A DNA stretch of 64,000 bases from Cunninghamella blakesleeana. Lineage: Eukaryota; Mucoromycota; Mucoromycetes; Mucorales; Cunninghamellaceae. Where the stretch lies: the NCBI GenBank assembly GCA_017871115.1, contig JAFCIZ010000001.1:6074001-6138000 (forward strand), given 5' to 3'. This document shows positions 37,704 to 48,875 of the stretch, one piece after another. The position numbers and the translations under genes were made by a program. The first letter of the stretch is position 1, and every line of letters begins with the position of its first letter. The notes beneath the pieces are model-generated. The model saw only the letters and a list, made by a program, of their open reading frames with translations, was not told the origin of the DNA and ran no database searches.

Positions 37704-39295
37704 CAGCTGATTTAAGGTTTCCTTATTTGTAAAAGTAACGGAATTTTAATTCAACATAAACCATTTTTCACCACTTTTTTGTATTTGTTTTATATATATT
37801 TATATAAAAAAAAGATCATCTATTTTTTTTTTTTTTTTTTTTTTTGCTTTTCTATATCAACTTTATATTATATTATATTATTATTTTATTTTATTATATA
37901 TATATAATTTATTTTATTTTTTTTATTTTGGGAGAAAAAAAGAAATAAAAGAAAGTTTATCAAGTTTACCCATGAAAATCACTTTTTTTAATTGTCTTTT
38001 CTTATCTAGAATCAACTGCAATTATCCAAATAACTATTTGACGCATTTAATATTAATGTAAAAAATAAAACGATAATACTTTCTAATTCATCATATTAGA
38101 TATAAGTAACTTATTCCACGTGAAAGACCTGAGTTCTGTCAAAGGAGATGTTTAAGTTATGTCGACATATATTAATTTATCGCTATTTAAAATAGTTTCC
38201 CACAAGTGATTCCAATATCTTATTTCAAATTCGAATTATCATGAAACTCGTCGTTCCATTTGTTGTTTTCATCCGAACTATGGTTTTATCGGCAATATGT
38301 ATTGATATATTGCTCTAGGAGGTATATATGCATACAGCTCTTTTTAATTTATTAATTATTATCACCGAGTAGATAAACTACTTTATTATATCAAACCGTT
38401 CTATAATTTTAAAGTATTTCGGTCTTCCGTTAATTTGGATTGTAAATACATAGTATTTTTTTTGTGCTGATAAAATGTTGTTACTATAAGTAGAGTTTTT
38501 TTGTTGATTACTATTATTAAGTTAGGTGTTTATTTCCATGTGTTAACCGAAATATATCATCCATAAAAATATCTAAAAGCTTGTGACACCATACAATCAA
38601 GATATTGATAAACTATCGTTCTAGGTATAATTATAAAATCAAAAAAATCCATAGCATAGTTATTTGGATTTTTTTTTTTGCAAATATTTAAAAAACTTAT
38701 TAATTTTACTTTGATTCATTACTTCCTTATCCTTGCTGATAGTATATATTTAACAAGTCATTTGTTTATTTCTAAAAGTGTAAACGTTTTTTTTATTATC
38801 TACTGGTTATGTTGTGATATAAGAAAACTTGATCCATTTTTTATAAATTGATATTAATTTTAAAGTAATAAATAATAATACAAAGATATTACATTATATA
38901 CATTTTTATATATACGATCAGAATGAAAGAATTATATCAAATGTATAAAATAAAATAAAATAGTCCAATAAAATAAATAAATATAAACTAATAGAAAAAT
39001 ATATTTTTTACAAGTTAACTTTCATGATCTAAAATATAATAAGCTAGTCCATTAAATATATTTATTTCAATACTAAAAGGCTATATAATATTAGTAAAAT
39101 ATAAAAGTTATTAAATAAATATAAAATGGAGAGAGTGAATGTAATAGTAATAAAATTTTTTGTTGTTAAAAATTCGGAGTTAACGAGTGAAGGTGACTTT
39201 TTTAACATATATAAATTTTTTTTGTCTTTTCTTCTTCATTCTTTTTCCTTTCCTTTTTTTTTTCCCTTTTTCTGTAACAAACAACAATAATAGAA
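37704..39295. promoter_or_regulatory. Divergent region MAF1 / NELF-B
   Basis: 1592 bp between divergent starts, so both promoters lie here. The MAF1-proximal part (to about 37960) is purine/T-run rich. From about 37970 to 38850 the sequence is more complex and less AT-extreme, with a CACGTG box at about 38117, but no coding frame or RNA fold is recognised. The last 100 bp before the NELF-B ATG is a pyrimidine tract (TTCTTC and TTTTCC types), a usual sight at fungal start sites. Confidence 0.5.
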
Positions 39296-41766
39296 ATGAC
39301 GAAAGAAAATCTTATTGGACCAGCAGATGAAAAAATTAAATCATTATTATCACAGTATGATCCTATAGATGCTATTCGTAGTATACAACAAGACTATGGA
39401 CTTGATTTAGATGGCATTGATGCTAGTTATCCGCTATTAGATCTCTGTGGGTATAGTCGGCTTGAAATTCATTTAGCTTGCTTAGATGCTTTGAATAATA
39501 GCATTATTGAAAAAATCAACAAAGACTCTTTTCAACTCGAACAGTAAGTTTATATACTATAAATATTATCTTATTCTTAAAAAAGGAGAGCGAATATGAG
39601 TAACGCATAAATATATATATTATTTCTTTCACGTTTTTTTATCTAGTTTTTACGACATTTTTCAACGAACTTTCCCATACATTCACATTCCTTATATGCA
39701 ACCTATTCCTATGAAGTTATTAGAAAAATTTGAACGACAAATTGATGATGGCATTTTAGAACAATTAAAAGGCAATCTTGCAGTATTTGAAGTATGTTGT
39801 AAATAAAAGAGAGAGAAGAAGAAAACACGAACACGAACAAGAGTAAATAAATATTAATTGTAAATCATATCTTATTTTCTCTTTAGAATTGTCCTTTAAA
39901 TATCAAAAAACGTATTTGGAAAGACGACGAGCATTTTTTCCAACAGCAAATGTTAGGCATGTTGAACGACTATCATCATGATGAACGATTACAAACTTTG
40001 GCCATGAATTTAAAACCCGATAGTTATCAAGAAGTCATTGAAGAAAGGTAAAAACAAAATAAGAATAAAAAAATGAAATCAATAAATCATTATAACATCC
40101 GATCAATGAATCTAATATATATATATGTATGTTTTTTTTTTTTCTTTTTTCATATTTATATTCATCTCTATATAGACGTACACATCCTATAACACTCCGC
40201 ATTATTGAAATCATTGGTGGTGACCCAATTCTGTATACCATGTTTATGAAAATGATTCGATTAGTATTTGAAGCTACACCTTATCCAAGTTTATGTTCTT
40301 TACGTGTTGATATATTAATGAGTTTCCATGATCAAGATGTGAAACAGGTATTATATAAATATATCTAATTAAGATGTTTTAATTACTGATATTAATTTTT
40401 TTTTTTTATTTTATTGTTTTTTTTTTAAAAAAAAATGATAATAATTAAAGATCACTGATATAGATCAGAGTAGGCAATTAATATGGTCATTGGATACATG
40501 CGTAAGGAATCAAAATATGGATGAGGCAATTATAAGTAAGATCAAGGAATGCTTTGATGATGTCAAAAACGGTACACCGCTTTACGGGTAAAAATTTATA
40601 AATATAAATATAATATATAATAGTAGTAGAAATATTAATAATAAAGATTGTGGTGATGACACTAGCGATACTAAGCGACATATATATAATTTAATAGGGA
40701 TTTTGCTATGGTATTAATGGATCCACTATTTTCAAATTTCCTTTCATTATGTATTGTTCGATGGTTGAGAAATGGCGTAGATGATGATGTAAGTAAACGA
40801 ATGAAAAATGTAAAAATGAAAAGAAGTTGTAGGTTATAAAAATATTCACTTATATATTATACTATATTATTTAAAGGCACCTCCTAATTTAGAAGAACTT
40901 GTCAATTATAATGCCAAGTTATTAAATCTTGCACAATATGCACCTTCAGCCGTTGCTGACAATATAAAAATCCCAAAGTTAGATAAAGACTTAAAAGGAC
41001 GATATTGGACATCAGTATGTGAAGTAATTGTGAACGAAAATCTCAGCGCATCAGCCGTTAAAATGGAACCAGATACAATGCAATTCATGAATGAAATATT
41101 ACAAAAGAATGAGGTAGCACGAAAGGTTTATGTACAATACTTAATTGATAGAACCTATGAAAATGATCTCAGTACATTAAGTAGATGTTTACCCTTGATT
41201 TTATCCTCTTTACCTAAAAAATCCCATGAATCAGTCGATGGAATGAAAATCATGCATACTTATACTTATAAAGCATTTTTAAGAACATTTATGAACATAG
41301 TAGTTAAACGACATTTAGTGGATTGTTTAGTGGATCGAAGGTGGCGTCATACGATTATGGATTCGTTTTTATTAAAAGTTATTGAATGGGAATCTTGGGC
41401 TCATGAACAAGTGGTATGGATGTTGGTGGAATTTTATTCAGATTCTAAATATCTTTTATCTTTAACAAATGAACATATTACAATCCTTCATGATTGGGCA
41501 GAATTATGTATACTTAAAGGGAAAAGATCTGAAAAGGTAAAAACAAACATAACCAGAATTATAATATATTTTTACTTTAACTTTTATTTATTTATTTTTA
41601 TTATTATTGATTGTTATTTATTTATTTGCAGGATAACAAGAACTTTTTTGAAATATATTCAACCTTATTATTAAGATCAACTCAAATATTAGATGGCCGT
41701 TATCAAATTCGTCCAGCAAATGTTTTAAAATTCTGTACTGAAATAGAAGAGTCATCATCGCAATAA
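39296..41766 (+). CDS. NELFB: Negative elongation factor B (NELF-B/COBRA1) orthologue
   Basis: Subunit of the NELF complex which, in animals, holds RNA polymerase II at promoter-proximal pause sites together with DSIF. Exons: 39296-39543, 39647-39791, 39887-40047, 40176-40347, 40451-40587, 40698-40788, 40877-41536, 41632-41766 (582 aa; human 580), all in frame. Family matches from memory run along the whole length: YPLLDLCGYSRLEIH (human FLDLHGTPRLEFH), NIKKRIWKDDEHFF (VKRQIWQDNQALF), LRVDILMSFHDQDV (LRAELLMSLHDLDV), IWSLDTCVRNQNMDEA (TWCLDACIRERFVD), GDFAMVLMDPLFSN (GDLSMILCDPFAIN). The C-terminal helical repeats are present, but the human proline-rich tail is absent. NELF is missing from the standard yeasts, so a fungal copy is notable. 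Convergent with the VHS gene, 189 bp apart. Confidence 0.9.
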
Positions 41767-41955
41767 TTATGGATCACAAAAAAAAGAGCATTTATGTAAT
41801 TAACTGTACTATTACTATCCTATACAACTTTCTTTTTATTATTATTATTAAATATTTATATCCCATACCATATGTATTAAAACAGAAAGACTTATATATA
41901 AATTTAATATATTTATAAAACCAAAAAATAAAAAATAACGGGAGATTAAAAAAAC

Positions 41956-43051
41956 CTAACATATATAAGTATTTTTAGTAATAGGACGATGGCGTGAAAA
42001 GGGCGAAAGTTTTAAAAAAGGAGAATCTTGTGACTCATCTAACTTTTGATATTGCCGGCATTGTTTTTGCTTATAATGTTGAATTGGATGATAATAATGG
42101 TCGAGAGATTCGAAATGCTTTTTATCTTCGTATTCATTCTTCGTGATACTTCTTTCATAATTTAAGGTTGACTTTTCAAATTTCCATTTAGGATCCTAAT
42201 AAAAAGGCATACATAATATAAGTATATATATATATATATATTATTATGATTATCCCATTTTTTAATAATATTTCACCTCTTTTAATTGATGATGATCTTT
42301 ATTAATAATAGGTAAAAGTTGCTTCACTTTAGGTTCTTCAAATTCATATTTTAAAACCCATTGTTCCATTTTAACTAAAAGATTTTTTTTGACTTTTAAA
42401 TCTACTTTCTACATATGAAAAAAAAAAAAAAAATAGAGTAATAACAAAATGAGAAAAGAGTTATTTTACTTTAATTATATTTATGATTTTTATATATTAC
42501 TGATGATTTTAAAATCCATTTAAGTCGTGAAATAAGCTTAGAATTTAATAAAACATCACCTAAAGAAAAATACATATACTTTTATATTAATTGATAGGGA
42601 ATAATTTCAAAAAAAAAAAAAAAAATCAAAAGCAAAATCTATTCAATTACGTAAAAAATATCTCTTGGTATTTTCTATTAAATAGTTTAATATCTAATTA
42701 TAAAAAAAATAATAAAATAAACTAAAAAGATCAGTGAGTGAATTTTTTTTAATCTTATTGATATGACATATATTACTTCGATCACTCGTAGTCTTTGATG
42801 ATTTGTTCCATGTTTTAATTTTTTTTGTAAAGCGTATAAAGCCTCTTTATTTCCGTTCTCTTGTATTGTCATAGAATCTATCAAGTGCTGTAATGTAAAC
42901 CTTTCATTTTCTTCCATTACGGATAATCTGTCTATATTATACAAAATAATTATACATATAAATACAATTACTATATCTTTTTTATTGCTACTATTACGTA
43001 GTTACCTATAGAAACAGTAATAGATGTACATTGAGTTTTAAATATTCTCAT
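41956..43051 (-). CDS. VHS-domain protein, Lsb5-like
   Basis: Small endocytosis or trafficking adaptor candidate, 224 aa. Exons (minus): 43006-43051, 42777-42931, 42651-42693, 42501-42559, 42277-42408, 41956-42195, all in frame. The central 110 residues read as a VHS superhelix: KEALYALQKKLKHGTNHQRL, then ILNYLIENTKRYFL, LLNSKLISRLKWILKSS and VKKNLLVKMEQWVLKYEFE. This pattern of paired helices with an RLR..EILNYLIEN core is typical of VHS/ENTH-type domains, and it is nearest in feel to yeast Lsb5. No GAT or ubiquitin-binding domain can be seen. The C-terminal 80 residues are charged, aromatic and unstructured, ending SRHRPITKNTYIC. The N-terminal start (MRIFKTQCTSITVSI) is plausible but unsupported by homology. 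One donor is GTGAAA. Confidence 0.75.
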
Positions 43052-43473
43052 ATTTTTATTTTATTTTGTTTAAAAAAATATAATTAATAGTGAACAAAAA
43101 AGCGAAATAAAATAAAAAAAGAAGTTTATTTTTTTTAAAGAGATTATTTCTTTGTTTATGCAACTTAATTTAAAACTCCGTTATTGTTGATTCTAACTTT
43201 AAGTATAAAATTAAATTATACAAATAAAAAATTTAAAAATACTCTTTAGTCAATACTAATATTATAAATGATGCTTAAACTTATTTCAAATAATGATTTT
43301 TATTTTTAATATAATATTGTAATATTATTATAATTATTTAATAAATCAATAAGTATATACTATTGAACTTCATAAATGCTAAGTTGATCTTTAAAAAAAG
43401 TTTATTATATTTTAAAATAGCTGATTTTTTATATTATTTGTTAAATATAATATATATTTCAATAGTTCCGATA
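43052..43473. other. Intergenic region VHS gene / TOP3B
   Basis: 422 bp upstream of the VHS gene and downstream of TOP3B, both minus strand. AT-rich, no gene seen. It should hold the VHS promoter and the TOP3B poly(A) site. Confidence 0.6.
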
Positions 43474-44590
43474 TTAGCGCATATCAGCATATAGTTTTCT
43501 AATTTTTGGATCTACCCATTTCCTCTTTTTCTTAAATCTTCTTTTACCACCTTTTCTTCTATGAATTGATTTACGAACAAACCTTAAGCAATAGTAATAA
43601 TAATACATAAATTGATAAATAGGTATTAATTATCATTTGGTATTATGCAATCATTTGTTACTATTATTCTCTTGCTTCCACTTTTTTTCTTTATTTTATT
43701 TTATTTTTTACCTAGTAGTTAATAATGCATCCATATCATCATCACATAAAATACAACCGGTTAATGGTTCTTTATTTTGATTTTCTCGATACTCAGCTTT
43801 AAGAACGGCTCCACCACAATCACATACCTCGTTTGTTAAGATCACATCTAATAGATAATAAAATAAAAAAAATAAAATAAAAATAAGAATAGTTTTATTC
43901 TATTTGAATCAATCCTATCCTTTTTTCTAATAATAATATTCTTTTTTCACTTACTTTTAACAATATCTACAAAGGCTGATACTACATTACATTCATTACA
44001 ACTTAGTTTCCATCTAGGTGCTGAAGTTGCATCTAATATTAAACTTCCTTTACATGGATTTTCTTGATTTTCAGATTCAGGGCAAGGACAGACTTTATTT
44101 TTTAACATAGAATGCATACAACCAGAATTTAGACAATGATTACAGCCCATATTTTTTTTAATTTCTTCAAACGGAGGATGATTAAAACAAAAAGGACATA
44201 GAGGGTAACCTGTACCTTTCGATCCGGTAGTATATAATACCAATTCAAAATCATCTAATGGCTATATATATATATATATATATATATATGAGCTAGTTTA
44301 TAAATGAAAACATTATATTTGTTTTTTTCCTATTATTATAATCTTCTATTTTTCATATAAGCATATGCCTACTTACACAAGTTAATTCTCTATATAATTT
44401 AATAGTACCATTTAATGGTAGAGCATAAGTCTCATCACATGTAGAACAATGTAATCGATTTGGTTTGAGAGAAATAAACTTCATGTATCGTCTACATTTA
44501 CCGCATTTTGACAGTGGCCGCCCAGTTGCTGCCAAGGGTGAAAATGTTGCCTCAAATAATTCATCCATTGAAGAAATCTGTATTTATATA

Positions 44591-44621
<31 letters not shown>

Positions 44622-46394
44622 TAGTTTTAAACATAATTAACATCTTCATTACGTATTTTAATTTGTTTTTAAAAAAAAACTTACATGCTTTACAAAGTAT
44701 GCAAATTTTTGTTCAAATAGCCTTAAGAAATAAGATAGTACTTCCTTATGCCCAGCTTTTCCTGATGCTATTAAGTTAAGTTGCTGTTCCATATCAGATC
44801 TCATTCTTGGTAAAGATAAATCTGTATCAATTTTTTCTATTATTTTTTTATAAAAGAAAAAAAAAAAGAAGCCATTAAATATAACTGTTTTCATATAAAT
44901 ATATATTCATATAAACATATATTCATTTATATTCATAGATGTACTTACGATATCTACAAATAAATAAATAATGTGTAAATATATAAATAGCATAAATAAT
45001 TAGTTAAAATTATATCTATCAATTATTAAATATATATATATATATTATCCCTTATATATATTGCTACTATATCACTTTTACCCATGAATTAAAACAATGC
45101 CTAAATTTGTTGGTATTAAACTTCTACTTGCACCACTAACCTGAACATAATTTCGCTGGCAAATATTACTAATATGTGTACTAATTGACGAATCGGTTCC
45201 AATTCCATTTTTTTCCATGAGTCCAATTAATTCTGATTCTGTTAAATAAGCTGGAGGTGATGTTTTTCCTTCATGTAAATTTATTGACTTGATTTGTACA
45301 ATTTGACCGACTTTAAACTCTGGAATATATTCATCCGCTACTTTGATCCTTTAAATATATATTTATATACATTATGAGTTACAATATATATATATATATA
45401 TACTTTTACGAATAACTATTATATTTATCGTCATATTTATATTACCAGTGCATTACTTTTGCAAACCCAGGTGACGTGACTTGAGAACCTAAAAAATCGA
45501 AAATAAAATAAATATATAGATGAATAAATAATCCTATATTCATGTATACATTCTTATTATATATATATAATTAACGTATAATTGTTTTTCATAACTTTTT
45601 AATACCTTTGCATTCAAATAATTCTTCACCAATTTTAAAAGTAACAGAAGTAGATGTATATTTCAAGTTTGGACAAAGAGATCCAATAAAATTTCTAGTA
45701 ATAAAATCGTATACACGCCACGAATCACCTGAGAGATCTCCTTCATTTGCTATTCTCATTGGGGTACTATGTATTATATATATATATCATTAATATGTTT
45801 CATAGTATATACAGTTATATTTAAAATAAATTGATTAAAATAAAACTCACATTGGAGGGTGATCACCACAATCAACACCACCACTAGGACGATCAAACCC
45901 ATTTTGAAGTAAATCTTGGCAACAATCTCCCCTATATATATGTATATAAAATAAAAGTGTGAGAAGTGAATAATTTTAATTATATACTTGCTTTATATAT
46001 ATAATATTTCATATTTATTATTACCAATATACATGATTTTTTTGATCGTGTAAAACTTGATGCAAATCAAAACTTGGTGGGTACTTTGTTGTTTCTGTAC
46101 GAGGATATGATATATAACCTTGCATGTATAATCTCTCAGCAATACTCATCTGTATAAACATAATGTATATATATATATATAAATAACAATAGCATGTATT
46201 TTTTTTATAAATATATACTCTATCTTTACTTGTATATAAATCTTACACATTCATTAGGAGAAATCCCCAAACCAGATGATGCATGTTTTAATAATTCAAC
46301 CTACAATAAAAATAAAAAATGAATCAAATTAAATGGATGCATATATTATGATGATGAATTTTGTATTTATATATTACGATATAATATTATTATT

Positions 46395-46443
<49 letters not shown>

Positions 46444-47728
46444 TACTGTATTTAAAGCATGTGGTCTTGGTTTTGATTTCTTAACAATGGAAATATTAGT
46501 TACCAAAGCCCCACCTTTTTTTTTAGCTTCTTCTTCTACGTTTGACATAAAAATAGATGTAATTTGCTTATCAAATAGCCGATCGCGACACCAAGATAAT
46601 TTCACATTCATATCATTATGGACAACAGTTGCAGATATATACCAAAAAGTTTCTGGTTGAAAACTTTGAATTTGGTCATGACGTTGTACACAAAAAGATA
46701 AAGTAGGTGTTTGACAAGGTCCGTACTAAAAAAAAAAAGAGGGCATTCTTTATTTTAAATACTTTTTTTCTAATTTTCATTTTTAAAACTATGTTATTCT
46801 ATGTCATATTTCAATTACCGAGATCACTGTTGAATCCAAATCACCATATTTCCCTTGGAAAAATTTTGTTTGAAAACGTGTAAAAGCAACCCCAACTTTT
46901 AAATCAAACTCTTGTCTTGCATCGACAGCTTTTGCTTCATTTTCATTAGGTGCCACCAATTGATCCATGGCTTTACGAATTTCTTGTTGAGTAATGGCAG
47001 AAAATTTAGCACGTAAGACACGAGATAAATTATGGTTGACTTTCATCACAGGTAGACATTGATCAATAACTTCAAAACAAATATTTTCCCCCTCTCTATC
47101 ACAATCCAACCATAAAATCAGATAATCCACATGTTTTGCTTCTTGTCGTAAATGATGTGTTATTTTCGATTTAGGATTGGCTTCAACTTTTTTGGTTTTA
47201 GCCGAAAAGAGTTGCTGTGGATCTATTTCCCAAGAATTATATTCCGCTGTAAAATCAGTATTATAAACATGCCCAGTAACTGATGTAAACTTGAAGTGTG
47301 CTGGCTGCTGTTGGTATGTGCCTTCCCATTCATGAACTGGTGTTGCTCCTTTTCTTGTTTTAAACTATTATATATTATCATTGTTATTGTAGTTATTATT
47401 ATCAGTATTATTATTATTAGTAGCGGTAGTAGTAAATCAAAAATAGAATTATTGTTTTTTTATTATATAGATATATATACTCTTTTCTTTCATTCATTTT
47501 TTTTTTTTTTACCATTCCTTTTGGTGCTAATAATCGACTTAGTGCATCGGCTAAAGATGGTTTTTCAGCCACCTAAATAATAACAATAACAATAATAAAA
47601 AATTAATTAAATAAGAAAATAAATAGTTGCATATTAATCAAATGTATATTTACTGATAATAAAATAATAATATAAAATATAAAATATAAAATAGATTTTA
47701 CCATTAATACACGACATGACTGAGTCAT
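43474..47728 (-). CDS. TOP3B: DNA/RNA topoisomerase III beta
   Basis: Type IA topoisomerase of the beta class (DNA and mRNA strand passage). Sixteen exons (minus): 47702-47728, 47513-47572, 46819-47364, 46447-46725, 46247-46300, 46025-46149, 45851-45931, 45606-45766, 45446-45488, 45082-45348, 44949-44953, 44685-44836, 44377-44577, 43955-44261, 43712-43847, 43474-43582 (850 aa; human 862). [23 protein letters not shown] and [11 protein letters not shown]. Active-site tyrosine Y337 in [13 protein letters not shown] (human Y336). The beta-specific C-terminal zinc region has many CxxC pairs: [40 protein letters not shown]. It ends in a short basic tail ([15 protein letters not shown]) instead of the animal RGG box. 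The 5-nt exon is required for frame. Intron 4 opens with a 42-base T run on the coding strand. Confidence 0.95.
46400..46441. repeat. 42-base poly(A) run, TOP3B intron 4
   Basis: The longest homopolymer in the window. On the coding (minus) strand it is a T run that begins within the donor site GTAAGT of intron 4. Confidence 0.95.
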
Positions 47729-48875
47729 GATTAAAAAAGTAAGACGAAAAAGAAGAAAAAATTGATCAATTTTTTTTTTTTTTTGCCTTGGAATTTTTTT
47801 ATTAAAATTATTTTAAAAACCAACCTTTTTATGCGAAGGAACATAAAAAAAAAAGTGTAAACTTATATGTATAAAAAACCATCTTGAACTTTTTTTTTTC
47901 GAGTGACATATCTATATTCTACTAAAATTTATTTATTTTATGGCAATCATTATTTTTATTTTTATTTATGCTTTAAAGAGAATATATATATTCTTTTAGT
48001 ATAATGTATCTAGTATAAATGGATTACTTGCCTAATAATTATTTTCTTTATTCACTGGTACTCTTAGTGTTTATACAGTGGATTTACACACTCCTTTCTT
48101 CTTCTTCCTTTATTGATTAATGGTTATTATAGTTTTAAAAAGGAACTTATTGTATATCCAGAAATCTATACAAGACTTTGTTGAATTTAACGTAACAAAT
48201 GGTTTGTACACGTACTAATTATTAATACTTGGTTTTTTACACTATCCTAAACGGTAAATGACACTACGCAGAAAGGCTCAAAGTATGTCAGCTTGAGTTC
48301 TCGAATTTAATTTTGCAGCCCATTTCGTTGGATGATATTTTATTTAGAATCGTTGTTTGGAAGATAATTTTTACATTGTTTTGACTCTGTGAAGTATCTT
48401 TAATGTTGCATGATGATAATCATGCTTAAAGATACTTGTACACAACTTAGTTGGCTTTACTCTAAGCGCGCATTTTTTTATTCAGGATAATGACCTTCTT
48501 TTTATTCAAACTGGTTCGACTCTTTATTGATATATCATTAATTATTTAATTTCTTGACAAGAGAGTATTTCATCTGATGTTCATACCATCACCCTATTAC
48601 TATTGTACAACCAGTATTAGCAGTGTAATAGTATTTTTCCAGTTAGGATTTTTTTTTTTAATTCAGAACAATAAATAAATAGTTTTTTAATTGTTTTATT
48701 CTAAAAACATATATAAATATGCCATATTTATAATCATAAGAACAAAAATAAATTTATATATATAATAATAATAAAAAGAAAAAAAGATATATAAAAGTTA
48801 AAATATATAAAAAAGATGTTGTATATATGGGAGAAAGTGAAATTGAAGGTAGTGGTAGGGAATTATATTTCACAT
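47729..48875. other. Intergenic region with a compound hairpin
   Basis: 1147 bp between the TOP3B start and the AGXT stop (both minus strand), so it contains the TOP3B promoter. From about 48000 to 48640 it is less AT-extreme and non-repetitive. A strong two-stage hairpin lies at 48392-48437. A tRNA-like T-loop string (GGTTCGACTC, about 48512) has no pairing arms. No coding frame is recognised. Confidence 0.5.
48392..48437. repeat. Two-stage inverted repeat (stem-loop)
   Basis: Outer arms AAGTATCTTTAA (48392-48403) and TTAAAGATACTT (48426-48437) are exact reverse complements. Inside them a second exact pair, GCATGAT (48408-48414) and ATCATGC (48419-48425), closes a GATA tetraloop. The only unpaired bases are TGTT on the left side. 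This gives 19 bp of perfect pairing. Confidence 0.9.

Noticed and set aside
37741..37980. Upstream first exon for MAF1 (for example the ATG near 37973)
   Set aside because: The open frame from that ATG stops before any good donor, and no in-frame join to 37548 gives a family-like N-terminus. A transcript is needed to be sure.
48505..48530. tRNA-like T-loop string GGTTCGACTC
   Set aside because: Flanking bases do not form a T-stem or acceptor stem, and no D-arm or anticodon arm can be placed upstream.
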